From CAZAKZ01 sp964485695 (GTDB taxonomy: Bacteria; Planctomycetota; JAFGQW01): a DNA stretch of 33,991 bases. The notes below the pieces were generated by a model, which saw only the letters and a program-made list of their open reading frames with translations, searched no databases and had not been told where the DNA came from. The position numbers and the translations under genes were made by a program. The stretch covers positions 1 through 33,991 of the forward strand of contig CAZAKZ010000056.1 of NCBI GenBank assembly GCA_964485695.1. The letters are read 5' to 3'. Below, one piece after another: positions 6,698-13,462 of this stretch (position 1 is the first letter of the stretch; the number at the start of each line of letters is the position of its first letter).

Positions 6698-8338
6698 CTA
6701 TCCCTTACTGGTGTACTTACCGCCGGTCTTGGCGGCCAGCCGCTGAAGAAAACGTGAGTTGTGCTGGCCGATGCCCACGCAGTGCACCTTGATCCTCTTG
6801 GTCTTGTTCCAGCGATCCACCTCGGCCAGGATCTCCCCCGTATCCGTGGTCTTGCCCGAGGTCGGACTGCCGTCGGTGAGGAAAAAGATGGTGTCGAAGT
6901 TGACCTTGTAAGCCCTGTCCACCGCGCCCTGTCCGCCGATCTGGAAGGCCCGCTCCAGGGTGTCGTAGATGTTGGTGGAACTGCTGGCGGTGATGCCCGA
7001 GATGTAGTCCCGAGCCTCCCGCTTGTTGGCGCCGTTGGCCTTGACCATCCTCTCCTTGAAGACAGTGTAGTGGTCGTTGTAGAACAGAATGTTGAAGGTG
7101 GCGTCGGGGGGCAGCGATTCGATGGACTTCAGGAGTTCGTTCTTGGCCACCTCGACCTTGATCAGGCCGGCCGTACCCTCGTTGCCCGACTGTTCGGACG
7201 GAGAGGCGGGTAACTGCATGCTTCCGGAATGGTCGAGGATGTAGACGATGTGTTTGGACTTGGTCTGGATGCCGTAGAAGGAGGTGCCCTCCTGCCGGCT
7301 ACGCCAGCCGGCCGCGGATTTCCCGGCCCGCTTCCGCCCGGCGGGCCGGGCGTGCGGGCTCTTTCCCCTCCGGCCCTTCTTCTTCTTCATTCCCCGGAGC
7401 GGCAGGTCCTTGTTCTCGTTCCACCAGTTGCGCCACACGGCGGGATTGTCGGCCTTGTCCAGCCCGGTCATGGCCTGGAGGGTCTCCAGGATGTCCTCCC
7501 GAACCCGACCCTCCTCCCGGCCCATGGCCTCGATGAGGGCGGGGACGGCCACCTTCTTGCGGAGGTTGCCCAGGGCCTCCACCACCGCCACCCGGATCTG
7601 CCACCGGGGGGCCTTCAGGAAGGGGATCAGGCCGTCGGCGGCCTCTTCGTCACCCGAATCTCCCAGGGCATCGATGGCGGTGAGACGGAGTAGCTGATCC
7701 TTGTGGGTCCGGACGATGGTGAGCGCCGTCTCGATCGTCGCCGGTAGCGGGATCCGACCCACCACGTCCACGAGGGCGATCCTGTAGCTGTCCTTGGCCC
7801 CCTTCATCTCGCCCAGGAGGTCCCTGGCGAGGAGTCCCTTCTTCTCGTTGTCCATTGAGCGTACCAGGGCCTTGGTCATTTCCAGGGTCTTACGCCGGAA
7901 TCTCTTCTCCTCCCTGTTGAGCTCCTGGAGCATGTCGATGAGGTCCAGGTTCTCGTTGATCTCGTCGTGTCGGGTGCGGTCACCCTTTTTCTGGACCGGT
8001 TGGATCTTCAGGCGTTTGTAGAGGTCCGCGTTGCGCTCGAAGGTCCTGGAGATCTTCCTCTCCATACGCCTGGACCGCATGTGTGAGGCGGAGATGCCCC
8101 GGGCGATGAGACGGGCACAGAAGGGATGGCCCTCGTCGCACAGCTCCTTGACCTTGGCCAGGCGTTCTTCGCGATTGCCCTTTTCCATGACGCGCTGGAC
8201 ACGACGGGCGATGTCCTTCCAGCGCTCTTTCTCGACGCCCGACTGGGCCGGGAGGGTCAGGGAGAGTGCGAACAGGTAAAGGGACACCACGAAGAAGGAT
8301 CGATTCACGCAGAACCGTGTGGTGTGTGTTGTGAACAC
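6698..8338 (-). CDS. Secreted HEAT-repeat and von Willebrand A domain protein
   Basis: A 546-residue exported protein. The N-terminus carries a signal peptide (SFFVVSLYLFALSLTLPAQS). A charged helical region follows (about 35-165, many Lys, Glu and Arg), then HEAT-like repeats (about 170-290: LTAIDALGDSGDEEAADGL, QIRVAVVEALGN, VPALIEAMG), a Lys/Arg/Gly-rich linker (MKKKKGRRGKSPHARPAGRK), and a von Willebrand A domain. The metal site is DHSGSM (Asp369) with SSSTNIYD and TDGSPT (488-492), so the MIDAS looks intact. Such proteins bind partners through Mg2+ in the periplasm or on the surface; the role is unknown. GTG 8338 was chosen because GAGGAGTTGAAGCC precedes it and it keeps the whole signal peptide; an ATG at 8404 lacks a ribosome site. 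The FHA membrane protein lies just upstream on the same strand. Confidence 0.82.
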   Translation of the reverse strand: MFTTHTTRFCVNRSFFVVSLYLFALSLTLPAQSGVEKERWKDIARRVQRVMEKGNREERLAKVKELCDEGHPFCARLIARGISASHMRSRRMERKISRTFERNADLYKRLKIQPVQKKGDRTRHDEINENLDLIDMLQELNREEKRFRRKTLEMTKALVRSMDNEKKGLLARDLLGEMKGAKDSYRIALVDVVGRIPLPATIETALTIVRTHKDQLLRLTAIDALGDSGDEEAADGLIPFLKAPRWQIRVAVVEALGNLRKKVAVPALIEAMGREEGRVREDILETLQAMTGLDKADNPAVWRNWWNENKDLPLRGMKKKKGRRGKSPHARPAGRKRAGKSAAGWRSRQEGTSFYGIQTKSKHIVYILDHSGSMQLPASPSEQSGNEGTAGLIKVEVAKNELLKSIESLPPDATFNILFYNDHYTVFKERMVKANGANKREARDYISGITASSSTNIYDTLERAFQIGGQGAVDRAYKVNFDTIFFLTDGSPTSGKTTDTGEILAEVDRWNKTKRIKVHCVGIGQHNSRFLQRLAAKTGGKYTSKG

Positions 8339-8491
8339 GGCTTCAACTCCTCGACGTAAAGCGTGTGGATACTGGTACCGCTCCCCCGGTAAAGTGTAAC
8401 ACATCCGGTGGGACGAGATCGAGGCCGAGGGGCTGAAAAGTCATAGACGGGGCCGCCAAAACACGGCATTCGAGGGGAGGTGGTGTGGGCC

Positions 8492-8517
8492 CCGGCCGGT
8501 CCAGGGGGACCGGCCGG
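8492..8517 (-). terminator. Strong GC hairpin after the FHA gene
   Basis: CCGGCCGGTCC (8492-8502) and GGACCGGCCGG (8507-8517) form a perfect 11-bp stem with a 4-base loop, starting 12 bases beyond the stop of the FHA gene on the minus strand. No U-tract follows on the minus strand, so it may stabilise the RNA 3' end or act with a factor rather than be a textbook intrinsic terminator. Confidence 0.5.
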
Positions 8518-8528
8518 TAATCGGTTTC

Positions 8529-9926
8529 CTACTCCTGGGGCGGAGTGGTTGTCAGGGTGATGGTCCTGGTCTTTCGCATGAGATACGCAACGAGCGCCAG
8601 CGCCAGGAACAGGCCGGTGAACGCCAGGCCGAAGTTCACCGCGCCGCCCATTGCCTCGACGCCCTGCAGGAGGGGAGACGTGATCCCGTCAGGGAGGGCG
8701 CGGGTCAGGAGCCCGTCCACGTCCCAGGCGGACTGGTGCTTGTAAAGGGCCAGGAGGCCCATGACCAGGGCCAGAACCGTCCAGATCTTCGCTGCTGAAC
8801 TCCGCACCAGGGAGAGGGGCATCTGGATCTGGGCGGGGTTCCGACCCTCCCACATGACGTGCATCCGGGCGTCCTCGAATCGACCCGTGGCCACCGGGGT
8901 CACCCAGAACTTCAGGCCGGCGGCCCCACAGGCCAGGTCTGCGCGAGCCGAGGCCGGAGTCACGACGCATCCGGGGAGGCTGGGCACGAAGCGGACAACA
9001 GGCCCTTCGGTGCCGTCACACCCGGTCGCATCCACGGGTTGTCCCATGGTGTCGGTGTGGGTGATGTTCACCAGCAGAGGATACGTGCGAAACGGACGCA
9101 TGCGGTCGTACCCCTGGATCGTGACCCTCGGCGTGGTCTCGGTTATCGGTAGAGGATCCTCCATGAACGGATTCGGCTCTTGCTGTTCTTGCGGCATGAA
9201 ATCCGATCCGGTTTCCTCCCCAGTAAAGTCGAAGTTGTTCGCCTCCTCGACCTCGCCACCGGGCTCACTATCGTCCGGCACTTCCTGGTCCAGTAGGAAG
9301 GCCATTGTGGGTTCCTCTTCCTCCATCTCCGAAGTCGAGGTCTCCTCGGAAGACATGAGTTCCTGTTCTTCCTCCTCCTCGCTGAAACCCTCGGCCACAT
9401 CCATGACGGCCTCGGATTCGGAATCAATTTCGGAGTGCATGTCGGATGGAGTATCCTCGTTGAACTCGTCGAAAATGTCCCCGGACAAGTCGGATGAGGG
9501 CGCATCGGCGGTTTCCTGGCCGGACGCTTCCGAACCGCTCGCCCAGGTGGATTCCGAGCTTTCCGCAATCGCAGCGGACTCCAGCACGCGAGGGCGTGCC
9601 AGCTCCTTCTGGGCGTCCTCCGGGGGTGCCTCTGAACACCAATCAATGGCGTAGCTCCCCATCTGGATACGGGATTCCGGCTTCATGGTAAGCGTCTCTC
9701 CCGGGGGCAGAAGGTTGTTGTCACACTGGACCTCCACACCCTGGGCGAGGTTACGGATCACCCATCTTCCTTTTTCCCGGAAGAGGATGAGCTGATGCGC
9801 GGCCAGATCAGGATCTTCGAATACGACGTGATTGGCCAGACCCGAGCCGACGGTGATCGGCTCTTCCGTGAATCGGTGTTGAGAAACAGTCCCATTGGGC
9901 TGTTCAATGGCAAGCTGGACTTCCAT
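8529..9926 (-). CDS. FHA-domain membrane protein with a long acidic linker
   Basis: A 465-residue protein in three parts. Residues 1-95 are an FHA fold, shown by EEPITVGSGLANHVVFEDPDLAAHQLIL and GRWVIRNL...GVEV; FHA domains bind phosphothreonine peptides. The usual Arg/Ser/His binding triplet is only partly visible (GSGLANH, AAHQL). Residues about 105-280 are a low-complexity acidic linker rich in Glu, Asp and Ser (GFSEEEEEQELMSSEE). The rest has a beta-rich segment (about 285-375) and two transmembrane helices (KIWTVLALVMGLLALY and FGLAFTGLFLALALVAYLM). No signal peptide is seen, so the FHA domain should be cytoplasmic. ATG 9926 has AAGGGGA 5-6 bases upstream. No Ser/Thr kinase lies in the window. 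It may relay phosphorylation signals to the membrane; that is inference. Confidence 0.8.
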   Translation of the reverse strand: MEVQLAIEQPNGTVSQHRFTEEPITVGSGLANHVVFEDPDLAAHQLILFREKGRWVIRNLAQGVEVQCDNNLLPPGETLTMKPESRIQMGSYAIDWCSEAPPEDAQKELARPRVLESAAIAESSESTWASGSEASGQETADAPSSDLSGDIFDEFNEDTPSDMHSEIDSESEAVMDVAEGFSEEEEEQELMSSEETSTSEMEEEEPTMAFLLDQEVPDDSEPGGEVEEANNFDFTGEETGSDFMPQEQQEPNPFMEDPLPITETTPRVTIQGYDRMRPFRTYPLLVNITHTDTMGQPVDATGCDGTEGPVVRFVPSLPGCVVTPASARADLACGAAGLKFWVTPVATGRFEDARMHVMWEGRNPAQIQMPLSLVRSSAAKIWTVLALVMGLLALYKHQSAWDVDGLLTRALPDGITSPLLQGVEAMGGAVNFGLAFTGLFLALALVAYLMRKTRTITLTTTPPQE

Positions 9927-10053
9927 TGTTTCCCCTTGAGAATATCTGCGGTATTAAAATTCCCTTGAGGAGACTTCGTCATTTTTGATCCCGGGGTGAA
10001 CCATTGCTTGAGAGGAAGACCCTGTTTTTCACCGCTTTTTCTGTCAGGAGCCG

Positions 10054-10238
10054 TTAACCCGGATTATTCATGAAACACCGAGCGAAAATGGATCTGAGTC
10101 TGTCTGGCAAGGCGAAACGGCGGTTTCGACCGCAGGCGTATTCCCTGCAATACGTTGAGGATCGAAATCGTCGTTTCAACGCAGCCAGGCGGGCTCAGAT
10201 CCATTTGCAGCCGGTGTTTCATGAATAATCCGGGTTAA
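10054..10238. mobile_element. TTAA-flanked palindromic MITE-like element
   Basis: The outermost 27 bases (10054-10080, beginning TTAACCCGGATTATTCAT) are repeated perfectly in inverted orientation at 10212-10238. Inside, 13-bp arms (10086-10098 and 10194-10206, AAATGGATCTGAG) and CTGGC arms (10104-10108 and 10184-10188) also pair at matching spacing, then GAAACGGCGGTTTCGACC (10114-10131) pairs imperfectly with 10160-10177. The centre is GTATT-loop-AATAC near 10145. The whole 185 bases can fold as one hairpin. If the TTAA at each end is a target duplication, the element is 177 bp with CCC/GGG termini, as in piggyBac transposons and possibly their bacterial IS1380-type relatives. No transposase frame fits inside, so it would be non-autonomous. 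It lies between the FHA gene and lpxK. Confidence 0.75.
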
Positions 10239-10248
10239 GGAAGGCGTG

Positions 10249-10270
10249 ACCCGGAATTATTTTCCCGGGT
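10249..10270. terminator. ACCCGG/CCGGGT hairpin beyond lpxK
   Basis: ACCCGG (10249-10254) pairs with CCGGGT (10265-10270) around an AT-rich loop. It lies about 30 bases beyond the lpxK stop on the minus strand and could end that transcript. The left arm and loop (CCCGGAATTATT) resemble the end of the neighbouring palindromic element (CCCGGATTATT), so it may instead be a decayed end of a related insertion. Confidence 0.3.
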
Positions 10271-10298
10271 GTTTAGTCCGGATTAGAGACGGACGGCG

Positions 10299-11480
10299 TC
10301 AGCACCCTTCCTCGGCCAGGACCGCCAGCAGACTCCTCTCCAGAAGCTCCTCCCCCTCAAGGATTTCGAGATCGATGCCCAGGATCCAGAGATCCGGCTC
10401 CTCGGGGAGCATCCCCTTGATCTTGACCCAGTCTTTCTCCGTGGTGATCCAGGTCGGCCCCGGTCGGCTCATGAGAGATTCCACCTCGGCAGCCTTGTAG
10501 TCGTGGTGGTCCGGAAAGGCGTGAAAGCGTTCCACATGGGCGCCCAGGTCTTCGAGGGTTCGGACGAACGCCTCCGGCCTGGCGACGCCGGCAAATGCCC
10601 GGATCTTCTTCCCGACCAGGTGCTTCAGGTCCAGAGTATCCCCGCCCGCGGCCTCCAGAAGGCGACGAGGAGCGTGGGCAGTCCGGATCACGGGTGCTTC
10701 GAGGTTCAGGCCCTTCAGCCGGGATTCCAGATCCTCCTGTGTCGCTTCGGAGGCCTGGTCGCACCGCGTCAGGACGACGACATGGGCCCTGGATAGCCCC
10801 TGAATCGGCTCTCGCAGCATCCCCCATGGGAGGAGGTGCCCCCCCCCGAAAGGATCCGCCGCATCCACCAGCACGACGTCGAGGTCCCGCCTGGCCCGTC
10901 GGTGCTGAAATCCGTCGTCGAGGACGACCAGACGGGCTCCGCTGGCGGCCGCTCTGTTTGCACCGGAAACCCGGTTCGGGCTTTCCAGAACCTGAACGCC
11001 GGGCACCTGTTCCATGAGCAGCAGGGTTTCATCGGCGGGGCCGGTTCCCGAGCCGCGCTTGTACCCGCGCCGGAGAATGGCAACGGGGATATCCCGGGCC
11101 CGAAAAAACCGGGCGATCCAGGAAACGGCCGGCGTCTTGCCGGTGCCGCCCACCGTGAGATTCCCGACACACACGGCCTTGAGCGGCAGCTTCTTGACCG
11201 GCAGGAGGCCCATGTCATAGAAAAAGTTCCGGATCCGGACCCCCAGAGCATACGGGAAGGACAGGGCGGCAAAGATCAGGGTGAGCCAGAACGGCGCCTC
11301 CCTGGGCGTGAAAGGTTGTGGAAGGGTCCGGGTCGAGAAGAGCTTGCCCCTGGCGGCCGGAGGCCCGATCTGTGGATTTATCGACCGGGTTTCGGTCGGG
11401 TTGTTTTCGGAGTCTCTGCCGGCGGTTTGTCCTTCGAGGGCTTCGGGTCCTCCTTCTCCACCTCGGATGTGATCATCCAA
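10299..11480 (-). CDS. lpxK: Tetraacyldisaccharide 4'-kinase (lipid A synthesis)
   Basis: LpxK phosphorylates the 4'-position of the lipid A disaccharide at the inner membrane. The P-loop is VGNLTVGGTGKTP (105-117), followed by ILRRGYKR, VVLDDGFQHRR, DLDVVLVDAADPFGGG, LPWGMLREP and a C-terminal HHDYKAAE and TTEKDWVKI, all typical. A hydrophobic N-terminal helix (APFWLTLIFAALSFPYALG) matches the family's membrane anchor. The start is unclear: between TTG 11480 (given here, 393 residues) and ATG 11213 (which would delete the anchor) there is no ATG, GTG or TTG in frame. An ATA at 11381 overlaps the upstream stop as ATAA. The family's usual N-terminus would begin near residue 50. It overlaps the upstream secreted-protein gene by up to 103 bases and is surely cotranscribed. 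Confidence 0.93.
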   Translation of the reverse strand: MDDHIRGGEGGPEALEGQTAGRDSENNPTETRSINPQIGPPAARGKLFSTRTLPQPFTPREAPFWLTLIFAALSFPYALGVRIRNFFYDMGLLPVKKLPLKAVCVGNLTVGGTGKTPAVSWIARFFRARDIPVAILRRGYKRGSGTGPADETLLLMEQVPGVQVLESPNRVSGANRAAASGARLVVLDDGFQHRRARRDLDVVLVDAADPFGGGHLLPWGMLREPIQGLSRAHVVVLTRCDQASEATQEDLESRLKGLNLEAPVIRTAHAPRRLLEAAGGDTLDLKHLVGKKIRAFAGVARPEAFVRTLEDLGAHVERFHAFPDHHDYKAAEVESLMSRPGPTWITTEKDWVKIKGMLPEEPDLWILGIDLEILEGEELLERSLLAVLAEEGC

Positions 11481-12316
11481 TTGTCGTACGCCTTCTTCCA
11501 GTCAGCGAACCGGTTCAGGAACTCCTTCTCCTCCTCGGTGGGAAACACACCGAGTGTCCACTTCCGCCATTCGATAACCCGTTTTCGCCCCGGTGTCCAG
11601 CCCTGGGCAGGATGAAATCGCTTGAACAGGGCCGCCAGCTCCTGATCACCCAGGAAGCTGTTCTCGTCCCCTTTCCGGCCCTTGCCCTTCTTCTGCCCGG
11701 TCGCCTTCATTTTCTCGGCCTGCTTCTTCTTCAGGGTTTCGAGCCGTTTCTTGCGCTGTTCATTCCACTTCTTGTGGATCTTTTCCTTCTTTGCGGCATT
11801 TCTGCGGCGCGCCAGTTCATCCAGTTCCAGGAGTTCAGCAGGCGTGATGATCTTGAGCTGCCTCACCGATTCGACGTGCTGATAATGCAGGAAAATATAC
11901 CCGCCCGTGGAGTCATGGTGCCAGAGACGGATTCCCACATTCTTGTCGGTGGGCTTGGCCTGCACGAAGTGGTGACTCAGCGGCGAGGAAGGCGTGATGT
12001 TGAAATCGCGCTTCAACGATTTCTCGAAATCCGAGATCTTTCCGTGGTGAACGATCTTTTCGAACAGCCGCCCCCGTCGTGCGATGCCCACGATGGTGCG
12101 GCCGTTATACAGCTTGACGAGCATTTTGAAGTTCAGGCACGCCCAGAGGGGCACCTTTTCCTTCTTCACTCCGACGACCTTCCGGGCCGCCCCCTTGTCT
12201 TCCACAGGAATGGCCACCGGCTTGCCGGGCGTCCGGGCCGATTTCTGGGCCTCGATTCCAGCCATGCACCCGAGGACCAGGCACAAGACGAATGGAAGGT
12301 GGTGATTACGGATCAT
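11378..12316 (-). CDS. Basic secreted protein of unknown function
   Basis: A 312-residue protein I do not recognise. Residues 1-23 are a signal peptide (HHLPFVLCLVLGCMAGIEAQ). Residues about 50-150 have a mixed strand and helix pattern with FKMLVKLYNGRTIVGIARRG, reminiscent of a short SH3-like/Sm-like strand pair, and later GGYIFLHYQHVESVRQL. Residues about 160-215 are a highly charged helix rich in Lys, Glu and Arg (LARRRNAAKKEKIHKKWNEQ), likely coiled coil. The C-terminus is Pro/Lys/Thr-rich. ATG 12316 was chosen because GGAG lies 7 bases upstream; a TTG 12 bases earlier is less likely. It sits between a sigma-factor gene and lpxK on the same strand, 95 bases after the sigma gene, so it may be part of the same transcript. 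Envelope location is inferred from the signal peptide. Confidence 0.68.
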   Translation of the reverse strand: MIRNHHLPFVLCLVLGCMAGIEAQKSARTPGKPVAIPVEDKGAARKVVGVKKEKVPLWACLNFKMLVKLYNGRTIVGIARRGRLFEKIVHHGKISDFEKSLKRDFNITPSSPLSHHFVQAKPTDKNVGIRLWHHDSTGGYIFLHYQHVESVRQLKIITPAELLELDELARRRNAAKKEKIHKKWNEQRKKRLETLKKKQAEKMKATGQKKGKGRKGDENSFLGDQELAALFKRFHPAQGWTPGRKRVIEWRKWTLGVFPTEEEKEFLNRFADWKKAYDNWMITSEVEKEDPKPSKDKPPAETPKTTRPKPGR

Positions 12317-12411
12317 TCGCTGCTCCAATAACCGAGACTTCTAGGGCGTAACGCAGCTAGCAAGGGATCCATCGACAATCCGGGTTCAGACATTGAATTG
12401 TAGCTCGTGGA

Positions 12412-13329
12412 TTATCGTCTTGAGAACCACCCGAGAAATCCTTTCCTCTTCTTCTTGGCCAGGGCACGATCCATGAGGAGTCGCAGGGTGCCGTGGGTGA
12501 TGCGCATCTCCCTGAACAGGCCCCGGATCTCCTGCTCCAGGTGCTTCATGTGGTTCTGGTATTCCAGGCAAGTCTGACAGTTCCGTAAATGGTCTCGATA
12601 TTGGACCAGGTCCTCCTCGGACAGGTCGCCGTCCACGAAGAGGGCCCTGTTTTCTCGGGCCGCCATGCACATCCGGGAAAGGGGACCCGAGGGAGGCGAA
12701 ATCTCTGACGCTTCCGATCCCCGCTTCCGGGGAGTCCGGGAATGCCGGGCACGCATCGCACCGCTCCGTAACAATCCCTCCAGGGCCTGGAACAGAATCC
12801 TGCTGATCCGTAACGGATTCGTCTCGAATACGGCTGCCAGTTCGCAAACATGCAGCCCCGGAAAATAGCGGAGATAGACCACGAGTCTGGTCTTTTGCGG
12901 GAGGTCCTGGAGCCCAGGCTCCAGGGGTGAGATCGCTCTCGTGGGTTTCCCGGCCCCGCTCTCGATCCTATGATTCCCTCGTCTCGAATCCGCGGGAAGG
13001 CTGTACGGGTCCTCTTCCTCGATCCGCTTTTCGGATCTGAGGGCTTCGGCTCTTTCAAATGCCCGTACAATTCCCCGGCGAATCAACCAGACCGGAAATG
13101 ACGTTGCATCCTGGCACCGCCTCAGGCCGGCGAAGGCGTCCTCGAGGACCCGGATCAGTGTCTCCCTTGCAGCCCCGGCATCCCCGAGAACCTGGAATAT
13201 CACGCCGTGTATCAGGAAACCCACGGGTTCCGTCAGATCCCTGAACGCCCGCCGGTCTCCGGCGAGAGCGCTCTGGAATCGCGAGGACCGTTCCGGTCGA
13301 GCGGGGAGAAACAGTGTTTTCGACTCCAT
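12412..13329 (-). CDS. ECF-type sigma factor fused to an anti-sigma-like zinc motif
   Basis: A 305-residue protein. The N-terminal part has a sigma-70 region 2 pattern (ETLIRVLEDAFAGLRRC, FPVWLIRRGIVRAFERAE; about 55-110), and region 4 follows (about 150-195: LPQKTRLVVYLRYFPGLHVCELAAVF, then TNPLRISRILFQALEGLL). The C-terminal section (about 215-285) carries the zinc-anti-sigma pattern H-x3-C-x2-C in RDHLRNCQTCLEYQ, after FVDGDLSEEDLVQYRDH, as in zf-HC2 anti-sigma domains. No transmembrane helix follows, and the end is basic (KKKRKGFLGWFSRR). Sigma and sensor-type domains in one chain suggest self-control by redox or zinc. ATG 13329 has GGGA close upstream; the frame extends to a TTG at 13398 without support. 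It is divergent from the radical-SAM-like gene. It is rather divergent from classical ECF factors, so DNA-binding competence is not certain. Confidence 0.72.
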   Translation of the reverse strand: MESKTLFLPARPERSSRFQSALAGDRRAFRDLTEPVGFLIHGVIFQVLGDAGAARETLIRVLEDAFAGLRRCQDATSFPVWLIRRGIVRAFERAEALRSEKRIEEEDPYSLPADSRRGNHRIESGAGKPTRAISPLEPGLQDLPQKTRLVVYLRYFPGLHVCELAAVFETNPLRISRILFQALEGLLRSGAMRARHSRTPRKRGSEASEISPPSGPLSRMCMAARENRALFVDGDLSEEDLVQYRDHLRNCQTCLEYQNHMKHLEQEIRGLFREMRITHGTLRLLMDRALAKKKRKGFLGWFSRR

Positions 13330-13371
13330 GGTTCCCGGCAGCTTTCCGAACCGTTCGGGTGCCCCCTTGCC

Positions 13372-13399
13372 TTGAGGAAGGCCATTCGTTATCCACAAT
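13372..13399 (+). promoter_or_regulatory. Possible promoter of the radical-SAM-like gene
   Basis: TTGAGG (13372-13377) and CACAAT (13394-13399) each match four of six bases of the sigma-70 boxes with 16 bases between them. It lies 64 bases before the ATG at 13463 in the divergent intergenic stretch. The match is modest. Confidence 0.25.
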
Positions 13400-13462
13400 A
13401 TTTACGTTCCTGTATTTTCGTATCGGCAGAAACCGACGTCCTCCCAATCCCATGAGGGTTTC

